Assembly (NCBI GenBank): GCA_963691655.1
Contig: OY829326.1
Location: 56,475,776-56,539,775, forward strand
Length of the DNA stretch: 64,000 nt
Reading direction: 5' to 3'
From: Toxonevra muliebris
Taxonomy: Eukaryota; Arthropoda; Insecta; Diptera; Pallopteridae
Part shown: positions 1-12,065 of the stretch, in pieces
Position numbering within the stretch: position 1 is the stretch's first letter
Layout of the letters: every line of letters begins with the position of its first letter
Program-made: the position numbers and the translations under genes
Notes under the pieces: model-generated
Databases searched by the model: none
Told to the model about the DNA's origin: nothing
What the model saw: only the letters and a program-made list of their open reading frames with translations

Positions 1-940
1 AATGACAAACATGTTGATTTATTGTGAGTTTGATCAAAATGAGTGCAGAAAAGGAAGTAAGACTTAAAAGTATTAAAATTTGTCAAAAAAAATCCAAATT
101 GGCCCTACAAAAAATTGGCCAAAAAATTGAAGGTCTGCCGTCAAACTGTTTCCAATATTATTAAACAGTTTAAGGAGAATTTGACCATCGATTGGAAACC
201 TGGTTCGGGAAGAAAACAAGAACCACATGATATTGGGAAAACCAATAAAAGAGAAAGCATATTAAAAAGATCTCCAAACATATCTGGTAGGAAAGCTGCT
301 CGGTTAGCCCAGTGCTCTGACTATTTGGTGCGGAAAGCTTAAGCCAATGCAGGTTTGAAAACATTCAAAGTCCAAAAAGTTCCAGACAGGAATGCTGCAA
401 AAAATGTAGACGCCAAAAGTAGGGCTCGGAAATTAAAATCGAATTTCATACAAAAATATTCATGTTGTATAATGGACGACGAAACGTATGTACTGGCAGA
501 TTTTACGCAGCTTCCGGGTCAAAATTTTTATGTTGCTGATGCTCGAGGAAATGTCGAAGAACAATTTAGAATTTAGAACAATTTAGAATCCAAAAGCAGA
601 CAAAATTTCCTAAAAAATTCCTGGTATGGCAAGCTATATGCAGTTGCGGCAACGGCAAAAGAAGCAAGTCATTTGTTACAGTGGGCTCTATAAATACCGA
701 AATATACATAAAAGAATGTTTGAAAAAAGGACTTCTTCCTTTCACAAGAGAGCACAATGTGTCCACATATTTTTGCCCGATGTGGCATCATGTCACTACG
801 GCAAGAAAGCTCTGGAGTGGTACCAAAGTAATAACATAGTTTTTGTGTCAAGAGAGGTCAATCCTCCAAATTGTCCGGAGCTAAGACAAGCGGAGAGGTA
901 TTGGGCTCTTGTGAAAAGAAACTTAAAGATTCACAAAATC
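1..940 (+). mobile_element. Tc1/mariner DD37E-type transposon, truncated and broken (copy 1)
   Basis: Transposase pieces can be read in order. The start codon is at 39-41. A one-base slip in an A-run near 90 moves the frame to the helix-turn-helix part (KKLKVCRQTVSN) from 115, and a stop lies at 340-342 (after CGGAAAGCT). The DDETYV motif with the first catalytic Asp is near 475, and a duplicated ten-base stretch near 570-590 precedes the second half. The second Asp (PDVASCHYGKK) and the Glu (QAERYW) are 37 residues apart, as in ITmD37E elements described from mosquitoes. Similarity to the copy at 35840-36995 stops near 936, so the last 45 or so codons and the 3' terminal repeat are missing. 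The left end lies at or before the window edge. Confidence 0.85.
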
Positions 941-1694
941 CCTAATTGAAATGATTGTGACAAGCCAATACGCTTGTAATGAATTAAGGCCGTCTAGAGG
1001 CGGGCTTGGGAACTAGAGGGTTAATCTTTCAGCGCTGTTCTTCGCGATATTAGAGTCTAGAGCTCAAACGCTGGGTGAAATAGTGCGGAGGCCACAAGGT
1101 TTTGGAGTTCGCAGCTTTATGAGTTAATGCAGTTCGAAGGCATAGGTGAACTATTACGTTTCTTCCTTTTTTTCCCCAACTTCTGAAGCTGTTATTATTA
1201 CCGCGATTGTGTTAAAACGGGTCTCTACAGAGCACCAGAAAATTAAATATGTGATTTTTGGGATCAAAAATTACTATAGAACTTACTACAATGGCTCATA
1301 AATTAGAAATTTCTCATCAGAGTTTGACAAATAAGGAATAAGATCTAACGATTGACCTAAAATCAACAACAAAATGTTTTCCAATTTTTTTTTTTTGCAA
1401 TTTTTCAGAGCATCCGGTTCACGAGGAATTTCTGGGATCGAAAAACGGTTTGTGGCGTAAGACTCAGAATGACCCAGTGTATCAGTAGCGGGGGCTAAAG
1501 CATGAACGTTTAATCTTCTTACAATTTTGCTAATTTTATATAAGAGTCAACAATTTTTCGTGATATTGTGTATTTCGTGATATTAAGTATTGTGCATTGA
1601 TGAGTATTTAATTATTATAATTAATAGATGACACAAACTGCGACAATCTAAATAATGTTAGTCATAGAAAACTTTTAAATCATATATGTATGTA
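941..1694. other. Intergenic, no gene seen
   Basis: No supported ORF. A 39-base stretch at 986-1024 recurs at 17360-17398 with one mismatch. From about 1400 the sequence resembles 5380-5560 upstream of the next DUF1091 gene (shared gaatgacccagtgtatca at about 1468 and 5456), so the tandem duplication that made genes A and B reaches at least this far. Confidence 0.6.
1597..1621 (+). promoter_or_regulatory. Conserved upstream motif of DUF1091 gene A
   Basis: TTGATGAGTATTTAATT followed by an AT-rich tail. The same motif sits upstream of genes B (5770), C (12340) and D (15926). Without the 1146-bp transposon and its TA duplication it would lie about 189 bp before the gene A start codon, matching the 178-191 bp of the others. 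The ATTTAATT core could suit a homeodomain-type factor, which is inference only. Confidence 0.5.
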
Positions 1695-2840
1695 CAGTGT
1701 GACCCAGAATAACTGTCACAGTTTTTTGCTTTGCTCTCAATCTTAAAAAATTCAATTCAAAAAGTTTTTAAGTATGCCATGCTTTTTCAAATTGAATTCC
1801 AAAAAGAAAAAGTGCAAACAGTTCACGATTTCAATCATTTTAAGATAAGTATCACAATGGAAGCTAAGAAGAGAGCTAGTTTAAATTTGCGAGATCGTTT
1901 GATATCGGCAAGAAGATTTATTTATAGAACTATAACACGATTTAAAGAAACAGGAAATTGTAAAATTGTGATGAAATCTGGACGCAAGCGAACAGTAAGA
2001 ACAAAAGCGATCGTAAAATGCGTTAGAGAAAGAATTATACGAAATCCAGCTCAATCGGGTTGTTCTATGGTAAAAGAAGTGCAGAGAGCCAGTTCATCAA
2101 TGCAGGAGATATTGAAAATTGATCTAGGGCTCTCAGCGCGTGCACGGTATTACTGACGCGCAAAAAAAATTTCGAATTTGAAAACAGCAGCGAGTCTCGC
2201 AGACGTTCCCAGTAATAAATTGGCCGTGAAACGGTATCGGAATGCTTCAAAGGTGATAGTCTGGGGAGCAATTTCACCGAAAAGCAAATTACCGCTTCTT
2301 TTCATAGGTCGAGGGGTTAAAATCGATACTAGTTATTACACGTTGAGCACGTTTTGGAAGGCCATCTATTATTACCTCATACTCAGGAGTTATATGGTAA
2401 TGAATATTTTTGCTTCCAGCAAGATTCTGCTCCATTTCATCAGGCAAAACGCACTCAAGACTGGTGTCAGCAAAATTTGCCCAATTTTTTATCAACCAAA
2501 GAATGGCCACCTACGTCGCCGAGATTTTAACCCTCTTGGCTTCTGTGTGTGTGGATATATGCTGAGCAAAATTGGCATCACAAAAGGCCTAAACGTTGAT
2601 TAATTCAAAGATTGACTAATACAGATTTGGGACGAAATGAACCAAGATATGCTTGCGAATCATTTTTCAAACGATTGCACTAAACAATCAAAGAGAAAGG
2701 TGAAAGATTTGAATTAACGACCTGATTCCTCTAATTTTGTAAGATATCTTAATAATTTTTTATTTAAATCATGAAATTTCATTGACTACTTTAGTTTTTA
2801 TTGCACTTTATTTTAGTGACACTTATTCTGGGTCACAGTG
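1695..2840 (+). mobile_element. Tc1-like transposon (1146 bp) with TIRs and TA target duplication, transposase broken
   Basis: Terminal inverted repeats of 25 bases (1695-1719 and 2816-2840) match at 23 positions and begin CAGTGTGACCCAGAATAA / CACTGTGACCCAGAATAA. TA dinucleotides flank both ends (1693-1694, 2841-2842). The transposase starts at 1857 (MEAKKRASLNLRDRL), with helix-turn-helix-like segments through 2150 (IYRTITRFKETG; SGRKRTVRTKAIVK; RERIIRNPAQSG). Past a frameshift, DDE_3-type pieces follow: VIVWGAISPKSKLPLLFIGR from about 2247, a Q-Q-D-S-A-P-like stretch near 2420 in another frame, then a PP-x-SP-like segment near 2510. Several frame changes make it non-autonomous. It sits between the conserved motif and the promoter of gene A. 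Confidence 0.9.
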
Positions 2841-2933
2841 TACTTTAAATAATTTATATTTTATAATTTGTATAAATATGAAAATAAATGTTTGTTAGTT
2901 TTAAACGAAACTTAAAGGGATTCAAGCACAAAA

Positions 2934-3603
2934 ATGCTCTATGTCTTCATTATACTGCTACTGGGCACCATCTACATTGATGCTAAGGTGAAAATATTTA
3001 GTTTTTTTTTATCAAATACAACAGTCAAAGACATGATTCGTTTTCTCATCGTTAGCGCAACTACGATATCGTTATTAAATCCATTGACTGGAAAATATAC
3101 ACTAGAGATTTCGTCAGTAGCTACTGTATTGGACAACCAAAACAGCGTTCATTAAGTATTGGCAATTCTAAATTTATTTTAAAGCAAAATGTGAGCGATT
3201 TTAAATTGGTTACAACATTCGACATGCTACGCAAGGATAATACAAAAATAAATTTGCTGAAAGTTGATTTGAATGGGTGTAAGTTCTTGGAAAATTCTTA
3301 TACAACGAGTTTTTTACGTATTATCACCAAGGAGGTTTATCGTGATAGTAATTTTCCTAAAAAATGTCCATTGGTGGCAGTAAGTATTAAGATTTAAAAA
3401 AGATTGGCATAAAATTTTGCATTGTTTTTTTTTTTTCTTCTTATAATTAGGGTAAAGAGTATTTTGTCAATAATTTCACTGTTAATCCTGATGATTTTCC
3501 TCCATTGGTACCATCAATGTCTTGGATACTGGCATTGGAAGTATGGTCAAATAATACACATTTATTGGATATTATAACTAAGGGAAATGTTCGTAAAAAT
3601 TAA
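2934..3603 (+). CDS. Secreted DUF1091/DM8-family protein, gene A (176 aa)
   Basis: Exons 2934-2987, 3056-3379 and 3451-3603, both introns phase 0 with GT-AG ends. Exon 1 codes an 18-residue hydrophobic signal peptide ending D-A-K. Exon 2 (residues 19-126) begins RNYD and carries the family core MLRKDNTKINLLKVDLNGC and then KKCP; the two family cysteines are residues 93 and 122, with an extra Cys at 42. Exon 3 (127-176) holds the NPDDFPP stretch and two N-glycosylation sequons near residues 134 and 160. DUF1091 proteins are related to Drosophila CheB and to GM2-activator/MD-2-like lipid binders; the ligand here is unknown. TATAAATA at 2871-2878 fits a core promoter. Nearest paralogue is gene B. 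Family assignment is strong, function is inference. Confidence 0.93.
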
Positions 3604-4240
3604 ACTTTAAACATTTTAAAAGTTATGACGTCCGGAAAATATATTGATAAATTTGAGAAAAACTTGTAAGAAAACTATGGAATTGAAATAGAAAATTAAG
3701 TAGTTAAATTGTTTGTTCTTCTACTCTCACAAAATTTTTACTCTTTTTTATGGGTGAATGTGTAAGTGAGTAGCTCAAACTTTCGCAACCAGTGCTGCCA
3801 GAAGAGGGGATTTTTAACCCAAAAGGGAAAACGGGGGAAAACAATCTTAAAAACGAAGAAAAATTTAATTAGCAGTGTTATTGTGCTATTTCGAAAAGCC
3901 CAGTAATTCGTAAAAAATTGCTGATTTCTTGCTATTACGAATTATAGGGATTCTACTGTACAAATGAGTAAAGAAGTAACAGTATATTATAGCTACTTCA
4001 CAATTACTCTTAACGGAATTCGATCGCTCGTCTTCAGGTTAGGCTAGGTTGGAGTGTCTGTCTAGAGACATTCTTAGACCTGAACGGCTTATTGTAATAC
4101 TACTTGATCTTCAACAAAGCGAATTGCAAATTGCAAGATGTATTAAGAAGTAAAAAAGCTGCCTAGAATTAAGGGCATCAACTTCTCGCCCTTCAAGATT
4201 CCTGTCCGTCAACTTCCAGCCGCAATAAAAGTCGAGAATA
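3604..4240. other. Intergenic; 3' flank of gene A and repeat debris
   Basis: Up to about 3780 the sequence matches the 3' flank of gene B (shared ttgtttgttcttc, then actctc and a gggtga stretch). From 4036 an aggttaggctaggttgg stretch followed by gagacattcttagacc looks like part of a dispersed fly repeat. No coding sequence seen. Confidence 0.55.
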
Positions 4241-4688
4241 AGGAGTGAGATCGAAAAAATCTTAAAATATATAAAATTCAATAATTTTTAAACGTTTGAT
4301 CTTAGATTTTTTTTTATTTAATTGATAATATTTTACAAATTACAGAAAAATATAACTTTTATAGTTCTAACCACTATTTATGAACTCGTGGACCTTTTTT
4401 GGTAAGCCTACCATTTGAGATTTGATAGTTGTTTCAGACACCTTTTCAATATGCTTTCTATTTTCTTGGCTTTCCCAATATCATGTGGTCCTTGTTTTCT
4501 TCCCTAACCAGGTTTCCTATCGATGGTCAAATTCTCTTGAAACTGTTTAACAACATTGGAAACAGTTTGACGGCAGATCTTCAATTTTTTGGCCAATTTT
4601 TTGTAGGGCCAATTTGGATTTTTTTGACAATTTTTAATACTTTTAAGACATACTTCTTTTTCTTCACTCATTTTGATCAAACTCACCC
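4241..4688 (-). mobile_element. DD37E-type transposon, internal deletion derivative (copy 2)
   Basis: On the minus strand the N-terminal transposase part (MSEEKEVCLKSIKNCQKN, start near 4671) runs through the helix-turn-helix region, then jumps near 4445 straight to the C-terminal part (VSET) and the 3' UTR, which ends AGGAGTGAGATCGAAAAAAT at 4241, next to a TA. Compared with the copy at 35840-36995, the whole catalytic region is missing. The right end near 4688 (GTGAGTTTGATCAAAA on the minus strand) is only loosely similar to the other terminus. This is a typical non-autonomous deletion product of about 450 bp. Confidence 0.8.
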
Positions 4689-5960
4689 AAAAAAGTTATT
4701 AGGTAAAACGGCAGTAGCATGTTTAGCAATCGGAAAGGAGTGTTTGCTGTTATACAGAAGTAATATTCATAGAGAAAAACTGAAAACGCCATTATGTTCA
4801 GCGTACTCTAATTATATAAGATCCACTTTCAAAACTCTTGAGCTTTTCTTTTTGGTCAATTCCATTGTGCAGTATTTCTATACCTATATGATTTTTTTTT
4901 AAACCGTTATAAAAAAGAAATTTAGTTAGAGAAAAACTAAAAACGCCATAATTTTCAGAATACTCGTTCACTTCACTCAGAGAAAGAGGTAAAGCCATGG
5001 CTCAATATTAAGGTTATAGGAGCGCTACAAACACAACACCGACCGTATATTTTGTTTTTGTATGCAGGGTTGGAAATCCCTTTCATCTGTCAAATTCATA
5101 AGGAAGGAACTGACTTATTTTGCTCTCATATTTTTTCGCTTGTATTATTTGACATAAGAATTAGTCGAATAAATCGGGAAGAAGGAGAGAGCTATGCTGG
5201 TGACATAACCTTATTATTGAGTCATGGGTGAGGCCCTCAACAGGACTAGAGAGACCACAACTGACCTTCATGGGGAAATTCTCTTTTTTCTCAGCTTTAA
5301 AATACAATAATCTGACGAGATAAATCTTAATTATACATCTTTTCTATAATCGTTTACAGGTAAGGGCAAGAGGAGAAGCATCATGATGACCGGTAAAATC
5401 ATCCAGGTTTCACTCGAATCTAAACGCGGCTGGATGGAGCATAGGGATAGGATCACAATGACCCAGTGTATCAATCGCGAGATTTTCTTAAAATTTTGCT
5501 GATCTTATTTATAAGTACTAAAAACTTTTTGCGTTATATTAGCCCTACTTATATTAGCAACACTAATTTTCTCTCTTACTTAGAGCAACAGAGTAACAAA
5601 TATTTCTCTCAAGGGTCAAAAACCAGAGTAAAAGTGTAAAATGAGGGTAAAAGCAAATACCGTATATTTTGTTATTGTAGAGTAATTTTGTCTAACACTT
5701 TTAACCTATTACTCCGTTAACCAGCACTTTACTCAAAAGCGTGAACACGGCTATTATATTATAAGCACATTAATGAGTATTTAATTATTATAATGAATAA
5801 ATGAAATCAAACTACGACAATCTTAATAATGTCAGGCATAGCAAACTTCTTAATTATATATATTTTTCAAATAATATATAGAAAAATCAAACTTTTTTGG
5901 AAATATGAAAATTAACTTTTGCTAGTTTTAAATGAAAGCTAAAAGTATTCAAGCACAAAA
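4689..5960. other. Intergenic upstream of gene B
   Basis: No supported gene. From about 5380 on it is the duplicated counterpart of 1400-1694 plus 2843-2933 upstream of gene A, without the Tc1-like insertion. Confidence 0.6.
5770..5794 (+). promoter_or_regulatory. Conserved upstream motif of DUF1091 gene B
   Basis: TTAATGAGTATTTAATT with the same AT-rich tail as at 1597, 191 bp before the start codon of gene B. Shared with genes A, C and D. Confidence 0.5.
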
Positions 5961-6638
5961 ATGCTCTACATCTTAATTATACTGCTACTGGGCACCATCT
6001 TCATTGATGCTAAGGTAAAAATATTCAGTGTTTTTTTTTTCATCAAATAATGCAACTAAAAGACATTATTTATTTTCTCATTATAAGCGCAACTACGATA
6101 TTTTTATTAAATCGATTGACTTCGAAACATGCACCAGTGACTTCGTCAGTAACTACAGTATTGCACATTCAAAGCAGCGTTCATTAAATATTGGCAATTT
6201 TAAATTTACTTTAAAGCAAATTTTAAAAGACTTTAAATTGGTTACAATATTCGACATGCTACGCAAGGATAATACAAAAATAAATTTGCTAAAAGTTGAT
6301 TTGAATGGGTGTAAGTTCTTGGAGAATTCTTACACAAACAGCGTTTTGCGTATTATCACTAAGGAAGTTTTTCGTGATAGTAATATTCCTAAAAAATGTC
6401 CATTTCTGGCGGTAAGTATAAAGATTTAAAAAAGATTCGCACAATTGAATCATTTCTAATTGGGTTTTCTTCTTCTTATACTTAGAATAAAGAGTATTTT
6501 ATCAATAATTTCACTGTTAATCCTGATGATTTTCCTCCATTGGTACCATCAATGTCTTGGATACTGGTTTTTGAAGTATGGTCAAATAATACACATTTAG
6601 TCGATATTGTGTCAAAGGGAAATGTGCGTAAAAATTAA
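5961..6638 (+). CDS. Secreted DUF1091/DM8-family protein, gene B (176 aa)
   Basis: Exons 5961-6014, 6088-6411 and 6486-6638; same phase-0 layout and exon lengths as gene A. Signal peptide residues 1-18. Exon 2 starts RNYDIFIKSID; family cysteines at residues 93 (NGCKFLE) and 122 (KKCP), an extra Cys at 33 in place of the one at 42 in A. Exon 3 starts N-K-E where most paralogues have G-K. Two N-glycosylation sequons are kept in exon 3. Against A, I count 18 differences in the first 55 residues of exon 2 but only 6 in the last 53. AATAAA near 6676 may be the poly(A) signal. Young tandem duplicate of gene A; a secreted lipid-binding, chemosensory-like role is inferred from the family. Confidence 0.93.
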
Positions 6639-8394
6639 GTAAATTTTAGTGGATTTAACATGTTATGACTTCTGAAAAATAAATCTCGAAAATTTGATGA
6701 AACTCTTGTAAGAAAACTATGCAATTGAAATAGAAAATTTAGTAATAAAGTTGTTTGTTCTTCCACTCTCCCAAAAATTTTACTCTCTTTTGTGGGTGAG
6801 TGAAGAAGTGAATAGCTCTCCTCCTTTTTCTAGTGCCGTTTTAGATTGAGTAAGCCTTTTTGTTTTGTTTGTGTCTAATCACAACTGAGCGACTCTCTTT
6901 GCTGTTAGTGACACCTGTATTTAACCCTTCTGTTGACACCACTTTTGTTTGTCACATTGCAGAGAGAGCGACAAAAATAGTTAGAATAGAGATATCGATC
7001 TAAGAATAAGTTTTTGGTAAGGTAAATAAAGTATTGTATAAAAATGGGCATGGTCACTGCCCTCTAAGGGCCAATTTAGTTATAAAAAAACTTCAAAATT
7101 ACAGACAATTGCTATATAAATGCTGTGATTTTTTTCAAACTTCAAAAATTTTATTTTCTTTAAAAATGGGCGTAGTTTAATCCCACTTGTTAAGAGCTAA
7201 GTCAATTTTTTCAAATTTTACAGAAAACACAAAAAATTTTCCAACATTTTTTAATGCAACGCGTCAAATTTGATCCATTTTTTAACCACCAGATTGCAAA
7301 AATGTGCATTGATAAAACAACCAACAATATAAAAATAAAAAAAAAATTTTTTTATTGTATTTTCTTGTTCATTCAAAAAATTGTATTAAAAACAACGAGT
7401 AAGTGTTAGTCTATAGCAGATTACACAAACCCTGGCAAATTTTGGCAGCTACCGTGAACATTTGTTTAAACTTAGAATGTGGACTGTTGTTTAGAAAAAC
7501 AAAAAATGACGGGAGATTCGGGGGGGGGGGGGGGGGGAAAGTTGCTAAAAATCCAAGTGGAATTAAATTAAACTACAAAAAATACAGAAAAAAGTACTAG
7601 GTAAAATCTATTATTTTATAAAAGCCACACCATAAGTTATAAGAATTTTACCACTTGCAAATAAAGTTAATACCTCTTTTTCCAACTTTTTCATTCGAAG
7701 AAAATATTCATAAATAATTTTTATCCAACTGATATTTAAATACAATAAATTAAATCGATGATACATTTGATGGACCCTGTGACTATATGTGTGGCCATAA
7801 GTGACAAAAAATTCGCAGAATGATCAAATTAAATTTTTTTAAATAAATATTATTCAATGTGCATTCTAATGCACTTTTTTTTTATCGTGAGGGACATAAT
7901 TAACTCAACATTAACTCATTGACTTCCCACCACTGATGATGTACCCAACCTCAAAAAAATTACCAAAAATAGTAGAGGCTCATTTTTGTCAAATGATCAT
8001 CATTGGGAATTCGGACCATTATCAATGATAAGGAGCCCGGATGAGGTTGGCTTTTATTTCCTAAATTCGTGAAGTCACAGCATTGAAAGAGATCTTTCTA
8101 GTCGTGGTGCTTTGAGCAATAATTGGTTAAAAATTAATTACATTTTAAGATTGTCTCCTAAAACTGCATGGGTTTTGCTAATAAGATGGTTCCTAGTTTT
8201 TACGAAAGACATTTTTAACGTTGAGCACGAATCTGAGGTCAAAAACTTCCCATCACGTCACGTTTTAGGAAAAGAATGGGGTTCAACCAAGTCCAATTTT
8301 ACAAGGACCGATAACCCCAGAACCCCAAAACCTCAAAACCTCCCCCCTAAAAACGGCCTTGGACCTTACTATTAACTTGGTAAAAGTTTGTAAT
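6639..8394. other. Intergenic, no gene seen; contains an 18-base G run
   Basis: Bases 7520-7537 are 18 consecutive G. The flanks hold poly-A/T-rich stretches and GGGCGTGG / GGGCATGG pieces that recur around the window (7045, 7165). The short ORFs look like chance. Confidence 0.55.
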
Positions 8395-8850
8395 TACAAG
8401 TGGGCGGGGTACCTCCCATACAAACCTTATAGTTTTTTAGTACAGTACTGCAATTTACTGCGTTCTATGCGCAAAGACGCTGGCTGACAATACCAGAGTA
8501 AAAATGGGGATGGAGCTAGAAAAACGGGTGTGGCACCTATATCCTGAATATTTAGTATGGAATATCTCAAGCTCCATTTGTTGTATGGAAATATTATTTG
8601 CCGATACCGAGCTTATACTGGAGTTTCAGATCTGAAATGGGCGTGGTACCTCTCATGCAATCTTAATGCTATTTTGAGTACATCTCCGAAACCACACATG
8701 TTATTGTACTGAGATTTTGTGCAAAGGATTTGCTTGATAACGCCATGCTCCATGAAACATGTGTATGAAATTGAAAACGACGGAGTAGCGCAAAGTTTTG
8801 TGTGATATTTTTTGGGCAAGTGGGCACGGCAGCTCTCAGGCAATAACCAA
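8395..8850. repeat. Dispersed repeat with GTGGGCG-GG-ACCTCCCATAC core, two degenerate halves
   Basis: GGGCGGGGTACCTCCCATAC at about 8403 and GGGCGTGGTACCTCTCATGC at about 8639 are each followed by AAnCTTAATnnTnTTTT and an AGTACAGTACTG / GAGTACATCTCC-like stretch. Related copies are at about 39780, 43900 (reverse) and 45320. Class not determined. Confidence 0.5.
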
Positions 8851-10000
8851 AGTAAGAAAATCATAAAGGTTTTCTTCTCTATAATAGCACTAGTTTACAG
8901 CCAAAATTAACAATGAACATCACTATCCAATTTCTATGTAAAATTTCTTGATAATTTACTTAATTGTGCCAAACCTATTTATCCAATCGAATCAAAATGT
9001 ATAAACGTGAGATGAGAAATTTTAAATTTTCATATACTTTTTGTTCAAATCAAGTTCCTAGTTTCCAAGATATTTGTAATTATGTGGACAAACCTTTTTT
9101 TCTCCGATAAAAAAATTCAACTGTTGATATCTCCAAAACCACAAAATAGAATTAAAAATTGAGTTTCAGACTTAGCGATCAATTTTACATAGGAATTGGA
9201 TAGTGGTGTTCATTGCCCAGAAAAAAAAAATAATTTGTAGTTTCTAAGTTTCAATTACAATTCCAACGGTCGTTTGTGTGATGGTGTGTGTGTTGATTCA
9301 AAACTTTTGTTTTCATAGTAAAATTAGTTTTTATTTCAAAAAGAAAGGATGAAAATGTTTATATACATAAAACAATACGTTACTAATGACGAAGTAAAGC
9401 AAAAATATCGGAAAAACTATATGACTAAAATTTTGAAATCACCAAAATCTCGCCGCCATTATACCTCAGAACTCCGAGTTTTTTGTAAATCTATTTAGAA
9501 ATAGTCATTTAAGGATATCATGGATTTTGGAGATCATAGTGATATTGGAAATAATAAAAAATGTTAACAAAGTTGAAAAAGGTCTGGCTAGACCGTGGTG
9601 CCAATATAAGGGTTAAGTGAATCTCTTGTTTTTTAAAATTGCTTTATTTTTCTATCTATCTATTATTAAAAGCTATCCGTTATCTAACCAATTTGAAACA
9701 TTTTCGTATGCATTTAAATATTAATTTCATTTTAATGAATTTATAATTTTAATCACATTCAAAATAACAACAAAAAGTGTCGAATCATCTAACAATTAAA
9801 TATTCAATTGCTATCCCATTAGCAGAAATGATTATTTTTGGATAAATTTCATAGTAATTCATCACCGATCTGGCTGCTAATAAAAACATTTCGAAAGGTA
9901 ATAATATTTTTATTAATATTATTTCGTAATTATATGCCAAGTGATGCTATTATTATTTTTATATGTTAATGAGGGGAGCCCAAACAGGCAGTACTGCGAC
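8851..10000. other. Intergenic, no gene seen
   Basis: AT-rich sequence with no ORF showing protein-like composition and no clear terminal repeats. Confidence 0.5.
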
Positions 10001-10230
10001 CTAAGAGATCTTTTGTGCCAACCCCCACTTATGACGTTCAGCTGACCTAATGAAAGCCAAAACGTCGTTTGCTGAAGGGGATTTTATTTTGTTAATCGTA
10101 GGAAAAGATTTACCAAAAATTCCCCCTCTGAGCCGAGCCAACGCCGGACATTCGCACAGAATGTGAGCTGTCGTTACCAAATTTATCACGTTGTCATCGA
10201 TAGAAGGCACGCTTCTAGTGTACTAGATAT
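10001..10230 (-). mobile_element. 3' fragment of a non-LTR retrotransposon with zinc-knuckle motif
   Basis: The minus-strand ORF ending at 10001 reads HILCECPALARLRGG and then a Phe-Gly-Lys tract. This C-C-H-type C-terminal motif follows RNase H in R1/LOA/I-group LINEs; the same CECPALAR motif is seen in the LINE at 49920-50135. Only the extreme C-terminal part is present. Confidence 0.6.
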
Positions 10231-12065
10231 ATGCACGATACGTGGTGCAAACAACGATTTTGACAACTACTTGGTTGCAGCCAAAGTTTGGATTCGTCTC
10301 TGTGCAAATCGCGTACGCATACGTACACAGAGAAAGGTGGATTTCGAAAAGCAGTAATCACAGCGGGCAGACGAAGCCTTCGCTAATCGACTCTCACTCC
10401 TTCAAACACCCCTCAACTTGATGATAAATGAGCGGAGTGGACACATAACTCCCGTTCTATACGCACAGCTGCCGAAGAGGTGCTAGGCTACCACTGTCGA
10501 CGGAGAAACGTGTGATACTATCAAGAGTGTCGCGAAGCTACTAAAGCAAAGAACGCAGAATATAAAGCCACCTTGCATTCAATTGCAACGCGAGCTGCTA
10601 AGGAGCGATGCAGACAGTTGTGGTGGGAGAAAAAACTTCTTTTCCGACGCAAGAAACGACGTGAGTTCAATGTTATCGAGATGTTTTGGGACAGGAATAA
10701 GGTTCAAAAAATGAGACGCCTGACTAACGGTTTGAAGACCGGCAAGGACGAAAATGGAAATCTGGTGACAGATGTCCAGAGTATTGTAAGGTGATGGAGG
10801 GAACGCTGCCTAATTGTGATGATGGCAATAATTCCGCCAATGAGGAAGCTGTTCCTGAAACCCCAATCACTGACGTCGTTGAAGTACTACCGCCTGACTC
10901 TGACGAGGTCTTAACAGCCATTGTTGGGCTTAAAAACAATAAGGCTGCTGTTACAGATGGCCTGCCTGCGGAGTTATTTAAGACCGGAGGCGAAAAGCTC
11001 ACAAAACGCATGCATACTATGATTGGATGAAATCACTCCACAAGAAAGATGTTACCACGATCTGTGCAAACTACCGTGGGATAAGCCTTCTCAATATCGC
11101 TTGTAAGGTTCTATCAAGCGTATTGGGTGAAAGACTAAAGCCCATCGTCAACAAGCTTATTGGATCTTAACAGTGCGGCTTCTGGCCTGGTTTCGGTATC
11201 CTTGCAAAGCTCATTCGTCTTTGCAAAATGTCACTGACCAGCGCGGTAAAAATTGAAACAGACCTTTCGAGCTATTTGATACCAAAAGAGGTTTTAAACA
11301 AGGTGATTCCCTATCGTGTGAATTCTTCAACCATATACTGGAGAAAATAATTCTAGCTGCAAATATCGACATACCTGACAATATTTTCTACAAGAGTGTC
11401 ATGCCCGGCTGAAGTCTCGTCGAATGGGTCTAGTAATGAACGGGAAATGTCACTTACGAAGTTGTCAAGGTTTCGTCGATTTAGGATCCAGCATCAACAA
11501 CAACAATAATGTCAGTCTTGAGATCAAGAGGAAATTAACTCTTGCCAACAGGTGTTACTACGGGCTCAGTGAACAATTGAGAAGCAGAGCCCTCTCTCGA
11601 CGTACGAAAATAACGCTCTTTAAGTCCTTCATCCTTCCCCTCTTAATATATGACACTGAGACGTGGACATTGACCACTAATGATAAGAGGTTGTTATTCG
11701 AGTTCGAGAGGAAGATACTCTGCAAGACCTATGGTCCAATATGCGTGGACGACTTGTTCCGAATAAGATGGAGCCATGAGTTGTACTCCGACATTGACGT
11801 AAGCAAGCACATAAAAATCCAGCGGTTTTGCTGGCTGGGTCATGTTGAGCCTAAGGAAAAAAGCTTTGTTTAGGAAGGTGCTCTATTCGAGTCGCGGTAG
11901 TGGAACGCCAAATCTTTTTGGAAAGACCCGGTACATGGGGACCTGACTGCACTTGGCCTTACCGACTGGCGCCAGCACACATATAGCAGAGGCGACTGGC
12001 GAAGCTTCATTCAGGCGGTCAAAAATTATCATCGGTTGAAGTGCCAACTAAGTAAGTAAGTTTCA
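10231..12065 (+). mobile_element. Degenerate RTE-like LINE fragment
   Basis: Pieces of one polyprotein occur in order with frameshifts. End of the endonuclease: RGANNDFDNYLVAAKVWIR (10241). Linker: DENGNLVTDVQS (about 10748). Then an acidic stretch and NNKAAVTDGLPAELFKTGGE (10939). Reverse transcriptase: ANYRGISLLNIACKVLSS (about 11070) and QCGFWPG (about 11170), with the centre deleted. C-terminal region: LANRCYYGLSEQLRSRALS (11539) and KIQRFCWLGHV (11815). The coding end lies near 12050, followed by taagtaagtaag, a short 3' tandem repeat as RTE elements often carry. Frameshifts and stops make it dead. Confidence 0.8.
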
